Source: an uncultured Flavobacteriales bacterium | Lineage (GTDB): Bacteria; Bacteroidota; Bacteroidia; Flavobacteriales_G; Salibacteraceae | Direction: 5' to 3' | Assembly: GCA_937121175.1 (NCBI GenBank) | Contig: CAKZKD010000022.1 | Coordinates: 1-40,095 of the forward strand | Length of the DNA: 40,095 nt | Part shown: positions 1-6,157 of the stretch, piece after piece | Layout: each line of letters begins with the position of its first letter | Numbering within the stretch: position 1 is the first letter of the stretch | The notes under the pieces: generated by a model | The model's input: the letters and a program-made list of their open reading frames with translations, nothing else | Told to the model about the DNA's origin: nothing | Databases searched by the model: none | Made by a program: the position numbers and the translations under genes

Positions 1-1
1 A

Positions 2-412
2 AATAATAAAACTGTCCGATTTGCCATCGGAGAGTGGGTCCCTTACACACATAACAATCCTCAATCAGGCCTATTAGAAAAGGTGGTATCGAACGCTTTT
101 AAATTGCGTGGCTATGATGTCACTTTCGATTACTTTCCTTGGCTACGAAGTGCAAAATTAGTTCAGCATTCAAAATATGATGCCACTTTCCCTTGGTACT
201 CGACTGATGACCGTCGTGAGAATTATTTATTTTCACAGCAATCCATACTCGATGTAAAAACACTTCTGTTTTATCACGTTGACTCCAAGTTTGATTGGCA
301 ATCTCTGCAAGATTTAAAACACTATAATATTGGTGCGGTTGAAGGGTATTCATCAACTAAATTTATTCAAAAATACAATTATAAATTCATTTCTTTTTTC
401 CCTTCGGATTGA
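2..412 (+). pseudogene. Truncated periplasmic solute-binding protein (SBP_bac_3-like)
   Basis: The reading frame is open from the window edge, so the 5' end lies outside; the internal GTG at 83 is not a real start. The visible part begins TVRFAIGEWVPYTHNN and continues through FDYFPWLRSAKLVQ, ATFPWYSTDDRRENYLFS and IGAVEGYSSTKFIQ. This is the usual order of the first lobe and hinge of polar amino-acid ABC-transporter binding proteins. It stops about 137 codons in, just after the G-V-x-G-Y hinge region, where family members continue for roughly another 100 residues, so the 3' end is missing. Style and the neighbouring fragment suggest a proteobacterial rather than a flavobacterial origin (inference). 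It is probably non-functional. Confidence 0.6.
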
Positions 413-441
413 AAATAAAGAATTTTTAAAATTCTTTATTT
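413..441 (+). terminator. 14-bp palindrome directly after the stop codon
   Basis: Arms AAATAAAGAATTTT (413-426) and AAAATTCTTTATTT (428-441) are perfectly complementary around one central T. The structure starts at the base after the TGA of the truncated binding-protein gene. It may act as a terminator, although it is A+T-rich and may simply mark the joint where the gene was cut. Confidence 0.4.
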
Positions 442-445
442 CTAG

Positions 446-465
446 ATTCCTGTTTTCACAGGAAT
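446..465. repeat. REP-like palindrome
   Basis: ATTCCTGT (446-453) pairs with ACAGGAAT (458-465) across a TTTC loop and is followed by GACAA. From general knowledge this resembles the dispersed intergenic repeat of the form TTCCTGCTTTCGCAGGAATGACA seen in many bacterial genomes. No second copy was noticed in this window. Confidence 0.45.
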
Positions 466-514
466 GACAATTTTAATTGAATTTTAGAGTAAAAACTCTA
501 AAAGCACTTTTCAA

Positions 515-759
515 TTAAATCACTTTCGCTTCGTTATGTAAAAGATTAATTAACTCATCAATATTAAAACTAGGTGCTAGCAAAAAAGAACCAATCCCAG
601 TTAAGACTTCAACCAGAGGATACTGAACTGAAATTCGTACCTTGCAAGTTGAGCATTTACCTCTTAGGAAAAAATAACTCAAAAGCGGAATATTTTGGAA
701 CCACTTGATCTTTCCATTACATTTTGGACAAGCTAATAACAGATTTGACCACTCACAAC
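515..759 (-). pseudogene. Fragment of type IV prepilin peptidase (PilD N-terminal zinc-ribbon domain)
   Basis: Translated on the minus strand, the segment reads LLLACPKCNGKIKW, then FQNIPLLSYFFLRGKC, STCKVRISVQYPLVEVLTG, and ends at TAA (515-517). It shows the two CxxC pairs (CPKC and CSTC) and the N-I-P-L-L-S-Y and Y-P-L-V-E signatures of the cytoplasmic zinc-ribbon domain of GspO/PilD peptidases. An in-frame TAG just upstream (about 759) and the absence of any start show it is a remnant. The whole membrane aspartyl-protease domain is missing. Flavobacteria normally lack type IV pili, so this is probably foreign DNA (inference). Confidence 0.6.
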
Positions 760-1110
760 CTAACCAATAATAACCACAGTGTTGAATTTTTAAATATCCT
801 AACGTGCCTTTATGCCAACAAAACTCTCTATGGAACTGAAAAAGTAACCGATTTTCAGTTTGAACAAATAGTGAAAAAGTCCAAAAAATTCCAAGGGCAG
901 AAAAAATTAGAATTAAAACAATTTGAACCAGTAAAGGAAGATGAAGAAACTGAGTCTATTATTGTGCAACATCAGAAAACACCATACATTATTCATCCTA
1001 ATTTTTCATTTGTTAAACAAACCCAACACGCTAAATCTTATAAAATGTCTGGGTACTATGCCGAGATTAGAGATGAACGTTATCGAGAAAGAAGAAACAG
1101 AAATTATTAA
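724..1110 (+). CDS. Hypothetical protein, probably a 5'-truncated remnant
   Basis: A 128-codon frame whose first possible start is a TTG lying inside the antisense prepilin-peptidase fragment, so the true 5' end is probably missing. The product is hydrophilic and lysine/glutamate-rich in the middle (KKSKKFQGQKKLELKQFEPVKEDEE) and ends in an arginine-rich tail (RDERYRERRNRNY). No signal peptide, membrane segment or known domain was recognised. It lies between foreign fragments and the DUF932 gene, converging on the latter. It could be the 3' remnant of a mobile-element gene. Confidence 0.3.
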   Translation: MDKLITDLTTHNLTNNNHSVEFLNILTCLYANKTLYGTEKVTDFQFEQIVKKSKKFQGQKKLELKQFEPVKEDEETESIIVQHQKTPYIIHPNFSFVKQTQHAKSYKMSGYYAEIRDERYRERRNRNY

Positions 1111-1124
1111 TATTCAATTAAAAA

Positions 1125-1157
1125 ATCCAGTTTAAGGTACTGGATAAACCTTTTTGA
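1125..1157 (+). terminator. Weak stem-loop between convergent genes
   Basis: ATCCAG (1125-1130) pairs with CTGGAT (1140-1145), followed by AAACC and a T-rich stretch. It lies between the plus-strand hypothetical frame and the end of the minus-strand DUF932 gene. The stem is short, so this is tentative. Confidence 0.35.
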
Positions 1158-1159
1158 TT

Positions 1160-2020
1160 TTAAGCCATTTCATATACTTCATCAAACAGCTTTTTATCTA
1201 ACCGTTCTTGTTGACCAAAGCTCTTTTTTAGCGTATTATGCAATACTGCATTAAAGGCATTGTAACCTAACCAAAGGTTTGGTTCTTCGTTGAGCAACAA
1301 GGCTTCGTAGTTTAAAATCTCAATTACTTCACGAGACTTTTTTGAAGGGTCGCTGTTTTTATCACTACACTCGTATCTAAAGAGTTTTGTTTTATCCAGA
1401 ATGGCTTTCACAAACTCTTGAGTATCGATGATTTTAAAGTCCTTCATCTTATCAAATTTCTTGGTAATAGTGTAGAACTCGTTGTCTAAAAACTTATCAA
1501 ACAGATTATTTAGTCGTGGCATAATAAGATGTGTATTGTTCTTACTGTGTTTTATAGAAAACTCGATTTCTGCTTGTGACACGTGCAGACCGTTTGAGCA
1601 CACTTCTCTATAAAACCCGAAGTGACCAGAGGTCTTTTCACTTCCATCATACGAGTTTTTAAATCGAAGCATCGGTAGTATCAAGTCCTTATCGTTCTTA
1701 ACAGTGAACTGGCTTTTGTCGTCGATAATAAAGTCTGTAATAAAAGACCTGTCATTTTTGTTGATGGTGCGTTTGTGGAAGTTCAGCTGTGCATCCGTCA
1801 GCATTTCTTCAGCTTTCTTGAAGAATAGTTGGTTCGGAATATGGCCATAACTGTTCGAGACCACATTTACGATTTTGCCATTTGAGATTATGGCATTTTC
1901 GAGCCCTCGTCGGGATTCCATCTGTGTCAGACTTTTTAAGGATTTCATTTCTGATGGTACGAAAATTTCATCCTGTTGTAAATTTTGTAAATACATAGCT
2001 TTTGAATTTAGATTAAACAT
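1160..2020 (-). CDS. DUF932 domain-containing protein (plasmid/ICE-type)
   Basis: A 286-residue protein matching the DUF932 family of phage- and plasmid-borne proteins of unknown function. Such proteins commonly sit among replication and partition genes of Bacteroidetes conjugative elements (family knowledge). Visible features are an N-terminal region, a central block GHFGFYREVCSNGLHVS that matches the family's conserved R-x-x-C-x-N-G-L core, and a C-terminal NLWLGYNAFNAVLHN block. No signal peptide or membrane segment is visible. The ATG overlaps the end of the 53-codon gene upstream by 8 bp, suggesting translational coupling. It appears full length or nearly so. Confidence 0.7.
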   Translation of the reverse strand: MFNLNSKAMYLQNLQQDEIFVPSEMKSLKSLTQMESRRGLENAIISNGKIVNVVSNSYGHIPNQLFFKKAEEMLTDAQLNFHKRTINKNDRSFITDFIIDDKSQFTVKNDKDLILPMLRFKNSYDGSEKTSGHFGFYREVCSNGLHVSQAEIEFSIKHSKNNTHLIMPRLNNLFDKFLDNEFYTITKKFDKMKDFKIIDTQEFVKAILDKTKLFRYECSDKNSDPSKKSREVIEILNYEALLLNEEPNLWLGYNAFNAVLHNTLKKSFGQQERLDKKLFDEVYEMA

Positions 2021-2174
2021 TTTCTTTTAATATTTGATAATTGTTGGGATGCTTATCCCTGTAATAAGCCAAGTGACTTTCGCCACTATCGACTTTGTAA
2101 TTATCACTACTCGACTGATAATGTTTTTCAGCTTCTTGTAGCGAAATTTTAGGTTTTTTAGATACTCGTTGCAT
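2013..2174 (-). CDS. Small hypothetical protein (53 aa) upstream of DUF932
   Basis: An ATG-initiated frame (ATG at 2174-2172, TAA at 2015-2013) encoding a hydrophilic 53-residue peptide that begins MQRVSKKPKISLQEAEKHYQ and ends PNNYQILKENV. Its stop overlaps the DUF932 start by 8 bp, the arrangement expected of coupled genes. A longer frame in another register (2027-2215) depends on a TTG start and gives an unlikely composition, so this frame is preferred. No domain is recognised; small proteins in this position are common in ICE/plasmid modules. Confidence 0.5.
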   Translation of the reverse strand: MQRVSKKPKISLQEAEKHYQSSSDNYKVDSGESHLAYYRDKHPNNYQILKENV

Positions 2175-2383
2175 AATGATATATTTTGATTAAACAATAT
2201 TTGAGCAGTACCCAAACGGAAGCTAAAATCTCAGCTCAAAAGGAAACGGAATAAATAAGCGTAGGATGTTGCGTTGGCTTTATGCCGTAGTCTTTTGATG
2301 GGTGTATTTTACGAGTTTACCTTTGCGCTAACTATTGATTGATAACCCCTTCCTTGTAAATACATCTTTTAAAAAACTATCAT

Positions 2384-2419
2384 AAAAAAGAAAAAGGGCC
2401 AGCACGAATGCCGACCCTT
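2384..2419 (-). terminator. Rho-independent terminator of the ParB-like gene
   Basis: On the minus strand, AAGGGTCGGCA (2419-2409) pairs with TGCTGGCCCTT (2404-2394), with one G-T-type mismatch, across a four-base TTCG loop. A T-rich run from the adjoining A-rich 2384-2395 follows. It lies 17 bp past the stop of the 397-codon gene and is a textbook intrinsic terminator. Confidence 0.8.
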
Positions 2420-2435
2420 CTTCAAACAACAAAAG

Positions 2436-3629
2436 CTACTCGTTGAGTTCCTGAACTTGCATTTCAAGAACTGTGATGCGCTCTTTCAAACGTGTTTCAC
2501 GCTTGCTTCTTTTCTCAGCATATTCCTTTTCTATGCCGGTAATCTGGGATTTGTAATACCCTTGCATCGCATTATAGAATGAAATGTTCGTCAGATTGTT
2601 GACGTGATTGCTTTCGCCAAAATGCACTTGCTTTGTGAGCATATACCGTATTAACTTGTGAAAGATTTCCTTTTTGAACTTCTTCTTGAAATTCTCGACC
2701 ATTTCAACTTTGGTCATCTTGGATGTGTTGCCCAATAATTTTGAAAAGTATTTTTGTCGACCTACATAATCCACATTGTTTTCAAATAGCGATATCGAGA
2801 ACGCCACCATTTCATCTACCGAAAGTGTCTTCTTCGTATCGATGTATTTCGTCTCTCGAATCATCTGCACAACTTCTTCAAACTGCTTGTTGTTCTCTAT
2901 TTGCTTCTTGCGGATTTCCCTTTCGTTGATTTTAACGATTTGTTCTTCAGGCGTACAATCTGCCATTTTTCTGTTGGCCAATGGTGCCGAATAATCTGTT
3001 GATTCATCTTTCGATTTTTCAACAATTTTTATGAAGACTTCTTTATTCCTGTAAGTTTCAGGATGGAACAAAATGCCATTGACGAATCCATTTTCTTTCG
3101 CTGAATTGTATTCTTCCAAAGCTTCATTGTGATTCTGCATTGCTTCATCCAATTCGGCCTTTAATTCATCTTCAGAATAATCGTAATGTTGATATTCTTC
3201 CTGAATAGTTTCGATTGTTGGCTCAATCGGATTCTCTATAATTTCAACATCGTCCAATAGATAGACTTTTAATCCGTTTTTTTCCAATTGTGATATAATG
3301 AGCTGATTGCTTTCGTCATCTGCCCAATACTGTCGTATTTCAGGGATTAAAAGGATATTCTCTTTCTTAGACTTTTCAATCAGGTTCAAGAACGATTTGC
3401 TTTTCTTCGTCTCAAAACAGGCTGCTTTCGTACAGACCATTTTTCCTTCGCCGAACAGATTGCCTTGATTTGCTACATTGAAAGGACATTCCACACAAGA
3501 CCCAACTTTCGGGACCAATTTTTTATCGGTAACATCAAACGATGCTTTTTCCAAGTCATAAGTCTGGTCTTTAAACATCCTGTTTATCTGGTGTGCATTG
3601 AAATCCTCGCCCATCGTTTCCAGCATCAT
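2436..3629 (-). CDS. ParB-like partition protein, N-terminally truncated
   Basis: The frame corresponds to the C-terminal part of large ParB/Spo0J-type proteins of Bacteroidetes plasmids and ICEs (PRTRC-like). It shows the cysteine cluster SCVECPFN...MVCTKAACF, a long charged helical middle, and a coiled-coil-like C-terminus (EKRSKRETRLKERITVLEMQV). The ParB nuclease/NTP-binding domain and helix-turn-helix expected before this region are absent. The frame continues without a stop upstream of the first ATG (through GVALFEPEEQQ) to about 3.7 kb, where it runs into integrase-proximal DNA. The gene was therefore probably cut by element insertion, and the ATG at 3629 is only the first available. 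A strong terminator follows it. Confidence 0.6.
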   Translation of the reverse strand: MMLETMGEDFNAHQINRMFKDQTYDLEKASFDVTDKKLVPKVGSCVECPFNVANQGNLFGEGKMVCTKAACFETKKSKSFLNLIEKSKKENILLIPEIRQYWADDESNQLIISQLEKNGLKVYLLDDVEIIENPIEPTIETIQEEYQHYDYSEDELKAELDEAMQNHNEALEEYNSAKENGFVNGILFHPETYRNKEVFIKIVEKSKDESTDYSAPLANRKMADCTPEEQIVKINEREIRKKQIENNKQFEEVVQMIRETKYIDTKKTLSVDEMVAFSISLFENNVDYVGRQKYFSKLLGNTSKMTKVEMVENFKKKFKKEIFHKLIRYMLTKQVHFGESNHVNNLTNISFYNAMQGYYKSQITGIEKEYAEKRSKRETRLKERITVLEMQVQELNE

Positions 3630-3765
3630 CTGCTGTTCTTCGGGTTCAAAGAGCGCTACCCCGACGAACCTAGAAATAGGAAATATTAAAACACTGTTAA
3701 CTGTATGGTTTTCAGTGTTTTTTATTTTTTATGATATCAATTGAAATCATCTAACATCATAAAAA

Positions 3766-3786
3766 AGGTGTGCAATCAGGTGTGCA
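3766..3786 (+). repeat. Paired direct repeats AGGTGTGCA upstream of the integrase
   Basis: AGGTGTGCA occurs at 3766-3774 and again at 3778-3786, offset by 12 bp, between the broken ParB-like gene and the integrase start. Short direct repeats beside a tyrosine integrase are typical of arm- or core-type recombinase binding sites. It is a candidate attachment or arm site, not proven. Confidence 0.4.
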
Positions 3787-3881
3787 TTTTCTTCACTAAA
3801 TTATTGTAATTTTAAAGAGCTTTTAAGAGCAATTTGACTTTCGTCTTTACAAGAATATTTGTTTAACTAAAGACGTGTAAC

Positions 3882-5132
3882 ATGCAGACAAACAACACTT
3901 TTTCGATTATTTTCTTCACAAGAAAATCTCGTAATGCTAAAAACCAATTATCTATTTATGTTAGAATAACCATTAATAAGCAACGCTCTGAAATTAGCCT
4001 AAAACGAAACGTATCTTTCAAACAATGGGATAACAATAAGAATCGTGGACGAGGAACTTCAGCAAAAATTAGGATTCTAAACAACTATCTTGATTATGTC
4101 TATAATAAACTATTAGATTCCCATAAACAGTTATTAGAAGAAGATAAAATCATTTCTGCATCTACAGTAAAAGATCGCTATCTTGGTAAAGATGATAATC
4201 AAAAAACACTAAAAGAGCTTATTGATTATCATAACTCCAATATGGTTACTGTATTGAAATATGGTACAATGAAGAACTATTATACTACCGAAAAGTATTT
4301 AGTCAAATATTTGATTAAAAAATTAAAAGTACATGATATTTATCTAAAGCAACTAAACTATAGATTCATCATTGATTTTGAACAATATTTAAGAACCTAT
4401 AAGAATTCTAAAAAACAATTAGTTTTAGCCAATAATGGAGTAATGAAACATTTAGAGCGTTTTAAAAAAATGATTAACCTCGCTATTAAATTAGAATGGA
4501 TGGTTAAGAACCCTTTCAGTCAATTTCAATTAAAGTTTAATAAATATGATAGACAATATCTTTCGGAAAGAGAATTAGAACTTATAGAAAGTACTCAATA
4601 TACCAACGAGCGATTAGAAAAGATTAAGGATTGCTTCATTTTTGCTTGTTATACAGGACTATCTTATATAGATGTAAAAGAACTTACCTTAAATCAAATT
4701 ACTAAAGGAATAGATAACAATTACTGGATAATTACCAAACGAGAGAAAACCAATGAAACAGTTAAAATTCCTATTCTCCCAAAAGCCTTGGACATTATTA
4801 ATAAGTATAAGAGTACTTCAAAAAACACTTCTAACAAAACCTTATTACCGCTTTGTTCTAATCAAAAGACAAATGCTTATTTAAAAGAAATAGCTAAGGA
4901 TTGTGATATTCATAAGAATATAACATTTCATGTTGCTCGACATACGTTTGCAACTACTTTGATGTTGTCTAACGGAGTTCCTATGGAAACTGTTTCTAAA
5001 TTATTAGGACATACTAAACTTTCTACTACTCAAATTTATGCTAGAGTAATTGAATCCAAAATTAGTGAAGATATTCAAAATTTACTCAAACGTTTTGAAG
5101 CAAAAAAGCAGAAACAATTATCTGCTATATAG
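3882..5132 (+). CDS. Tyrosine-type site-specific integrase
   Basis: A 416-residue Bacteroidetes integrase. Domain order: N-terminal arm-binding domain (about 1-100, with ISLKRNVSFKQWD), SAM-like core-binding domain (about 105-205), and catalytic domain (about 220-410). The catalytic part contains HVARHTFATT (H-x-x-R) and LLGHTKLSTTQIYARV, which supplies the second His and the nucleophilic Tyr. The first catalytic Arg position reads TGLSYIDV, with Ser in place of Arg; from family knowledge this also occurs in IntDOT-like enzymes. The length is normal and the gene looks intact. It cuts and joins element ends at an attachment site. A direct-repeat pair lies upstream and a long inverted repeat downstream, and the interrupted ParB-like gene lies immediately to the left. 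Confidence 0.9.
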   Translation: MQTNNTFSIIFFTRKSRNAKNQLSIYVRITINKQRSEISLKRNVSFKQWDNNKNRGRGTSAKIRILNNYLDYVYNKLLDSHKQLLEEDKIISASTVKDRYLGKDDNQKTLKELIDYHNSNMVTVLKYGTMKNYYTTEKYLVKYLIKKLKVHDIYLKQLNYRFIIDFEQYLRTYKNSKKQLVLANNGVMKHLERFKKMINLAIKLEWMVKNPFSQFQLKFNKYDRQYLSERELELIESTQYTNERLEKIKDCFIFACYTGLSYIDVKELTLNQITKGIDNNYWIITKREKTNETVKIPILPKALDIINKYKSTSKNTSNKTLLPLCSNQKTNAYLKEIAKDCDIHKNITFHVARHTFATTLMLSNGVPMETVSKLLGHTKLSTTQIYARVIESKISEDIQNLLKRFEAKKQKQLSAI

Positions 5133-5154
5133 CATTTATCATTAAGAAAATCCG

Positions 5155-5244
5155 TTTTTAAAGTGATGGATTCAGGGGCTGGGTATAATTGATATCTTTC
5201 CATTAATTCTAAGTTAGCGCGAGGAGAATCCATCACTTTAAAAA
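5155..5244. repeat. 19-bp perfect inverted repeat after the integrase
   Basis: The arm TTTTTAAAGTGATGGATTC (5155-5173) is repeated inverted at 5226-5244, enclosing 52 bp. It starts 23 bp after the integrase stop. It may be a recombination or attachment structure, or a two-way transcription barrier before the convergent BfmA/BtgA gene. Neither arm recurs elsewhere in the window by inspection. Confidence 0.6.
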
Positions 5245-5306
5245 TGCAATAAACGAGCCTTAAAGCGAGTGCGTTAGCTATTCACTATGGGGACTAAATA
5301 AAACTA

Positions 5307-5840
5307 TTAGAGAAAGTTTGATTTTAACTCTTCAATTTTTTCTTTTGACATATCTAGTCGGTAATAACTTTTTCCAAATGTATTTTTGATATGAGACAGC
5401 TTATTTAAGAGGTAGCTAAATTCATTCTTTGTGTCATATAGTTCCTTTCTATATTTATCTAATTCTTTAGCATAGGAATCTAATAATTTTTCAGTTTCTG
5501 TTTTAGAAGCTTCAATCTCTTCTTGAGTTCTTTCAAAATATACAGGTTCTTCTTTTTCTACTTCTTCAAATAAAGACTCTAACATTTCACGAGTTGGTAT
5601 CAACTGAGTTTTCTCAATATTTCTTAAAATGTCAATTACTGCTTTTGCTCTCTTATTTAAAGCCCTAGTATAAGACAAAATAGGATTACGCATTGTATCA
5701 TAAGGAGACAGTCCAGTATCTTCAAAAAATGCAATCATATAATCCAATGTTTCAGAGTAACTTGGACTAGTCTTTTTTGAATATTCCTTGAATTTCTCAA
5801 TGATCTTTTTCTTTAATCGAATCGTATTAAAATCATCCAT
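5307..5840 (-). CDS. BfmA/BtgA family mobilisation protein
   Basis: A 177-residue protein. It opens with a ribbon-helix-helix-like segment (FNTIRLKKKIIEKFKEYSKK), continues with SYSETLDYMIAFFEDTGLSPYDTM, and ends in a long charged coiled-coil region rich in Glu and Lys. This matches the BfmA/BtgA family, small DNA-binding accessory proteins that help the relaxase mobilise Bacteroidetes transposons (family knowledge). The relaxase gene normally found with it is absent from the window, so the mobilisation module is incomplete. It has its own upstream region of about 300 bp and converges on the integrase. The intact reading frame argues against old decay. Confidence 0.7.
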   Translation of the reverse strand: MDDFNTIRLKKKIIEKFKEYSKKTSPSYSETLDYMIAFFEDTGLSPYDTMRNPILSYTRALNKRAKAVIDILRNIEKTQLIPTREMLESLFEEVEKEEPVYFERTQEEIEASKTETEKLLDSYAKELDKYRKELYDTKNEFSYLLNKLSHIKNTFGKSYYRLDMSKEKIEELKSNFL

Positions 5841-6157
5841 ATTTTTTTGAATTGTTACAATGAATCCTTGGTTTTACTGGGCTAATTTTCGTTTTTGATG
5901 TAAACTTACTAAAATACAAAATTCCAAAATGGATATATTTAACTGATTTTCAGTTAAATAAACAAAAAGTAACATCGCGTAGCGTGTTACCCTCTTGCTT
6001 CACAAAACTTCGTCTTGTAGACTCACTTATCATAAATGAATTTTTATGATACTTAGCGATAAAAATTGGTATACATTACTTAAAAAAATTGGAACGTCAT
6101 ATTTCATAAAATCTTAAATAAATTTGTTTGTAACGCACCACAACAAAACTGAATTCA
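5841..6157. promoter_or_regulatory. Intergenic region between mobilisation gene and catabolic operon
   Basis: This divergent region holds the promoter area of the BfmA/BtgA gene (minus) and of the catabolic operon (plus). It contains three hairpins: AACTGA/TCAGTT at 5941-5955; a larger imperfect stem at 5969-5990 (GTAACATCGC opposite GCGTGTTAC); and a perfect 8-bp stem ATCATAAA/TTTATGAT at 6029-6050. The proposed operator at 6061-6077 follows, then a TAAATTTG sequence (6119-6126) that fits the Bacteroidetes -7 consensus TAnnTTTG. No clear -33 TTTG was found at the ideal spacing. No small gene was seen here. Confidence 0.45.
6061..6077 (+). promoter_or_regulatory. Proposed operator A (plus operon)
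   Basis: AAAAATTGGTATACATT ends 80 bp before the ATG of the first plus-operon gene. It matches 16 of 17 positions with operator B, which ends 81 bp before the first minus-operon gene and has the same orientation relative to transcription. It lies about 41 bp upstream of a TAAATTTG -7-like box. Binding by the MocR-type regulator encoded at 37358-38848 is inferred. Confidence 0.55.

Noticed and set aside
120-356. Minus-strand 78-codon frame inside the solute-binding fragment
   Set aside because: It is antisense to a frame with clear family resemblance and has no recognisable features.
941-1135. Alternative 64-codon plus-strand frame overlapping the hypothetical gene
   Set aside because: Composition is unlikely and it lies within a longer frame; neither is strongly supported.
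2027-2215. A 62-codon minus-strand frame starting at TTG
   Set aside because: The overlapping ATG frame at 2013-2174 has a protein-like hydrophilic composition and couples to the DUF932 start; the TTG frame has neither.
3766-3786. The AGGTGTGCA pair as the start of a CRISPR array
   Set aside because: Two 9-bp repeats with a 3-bp gap; no spacers or further repeats. No CRISPR array was seen anywhere in the window.
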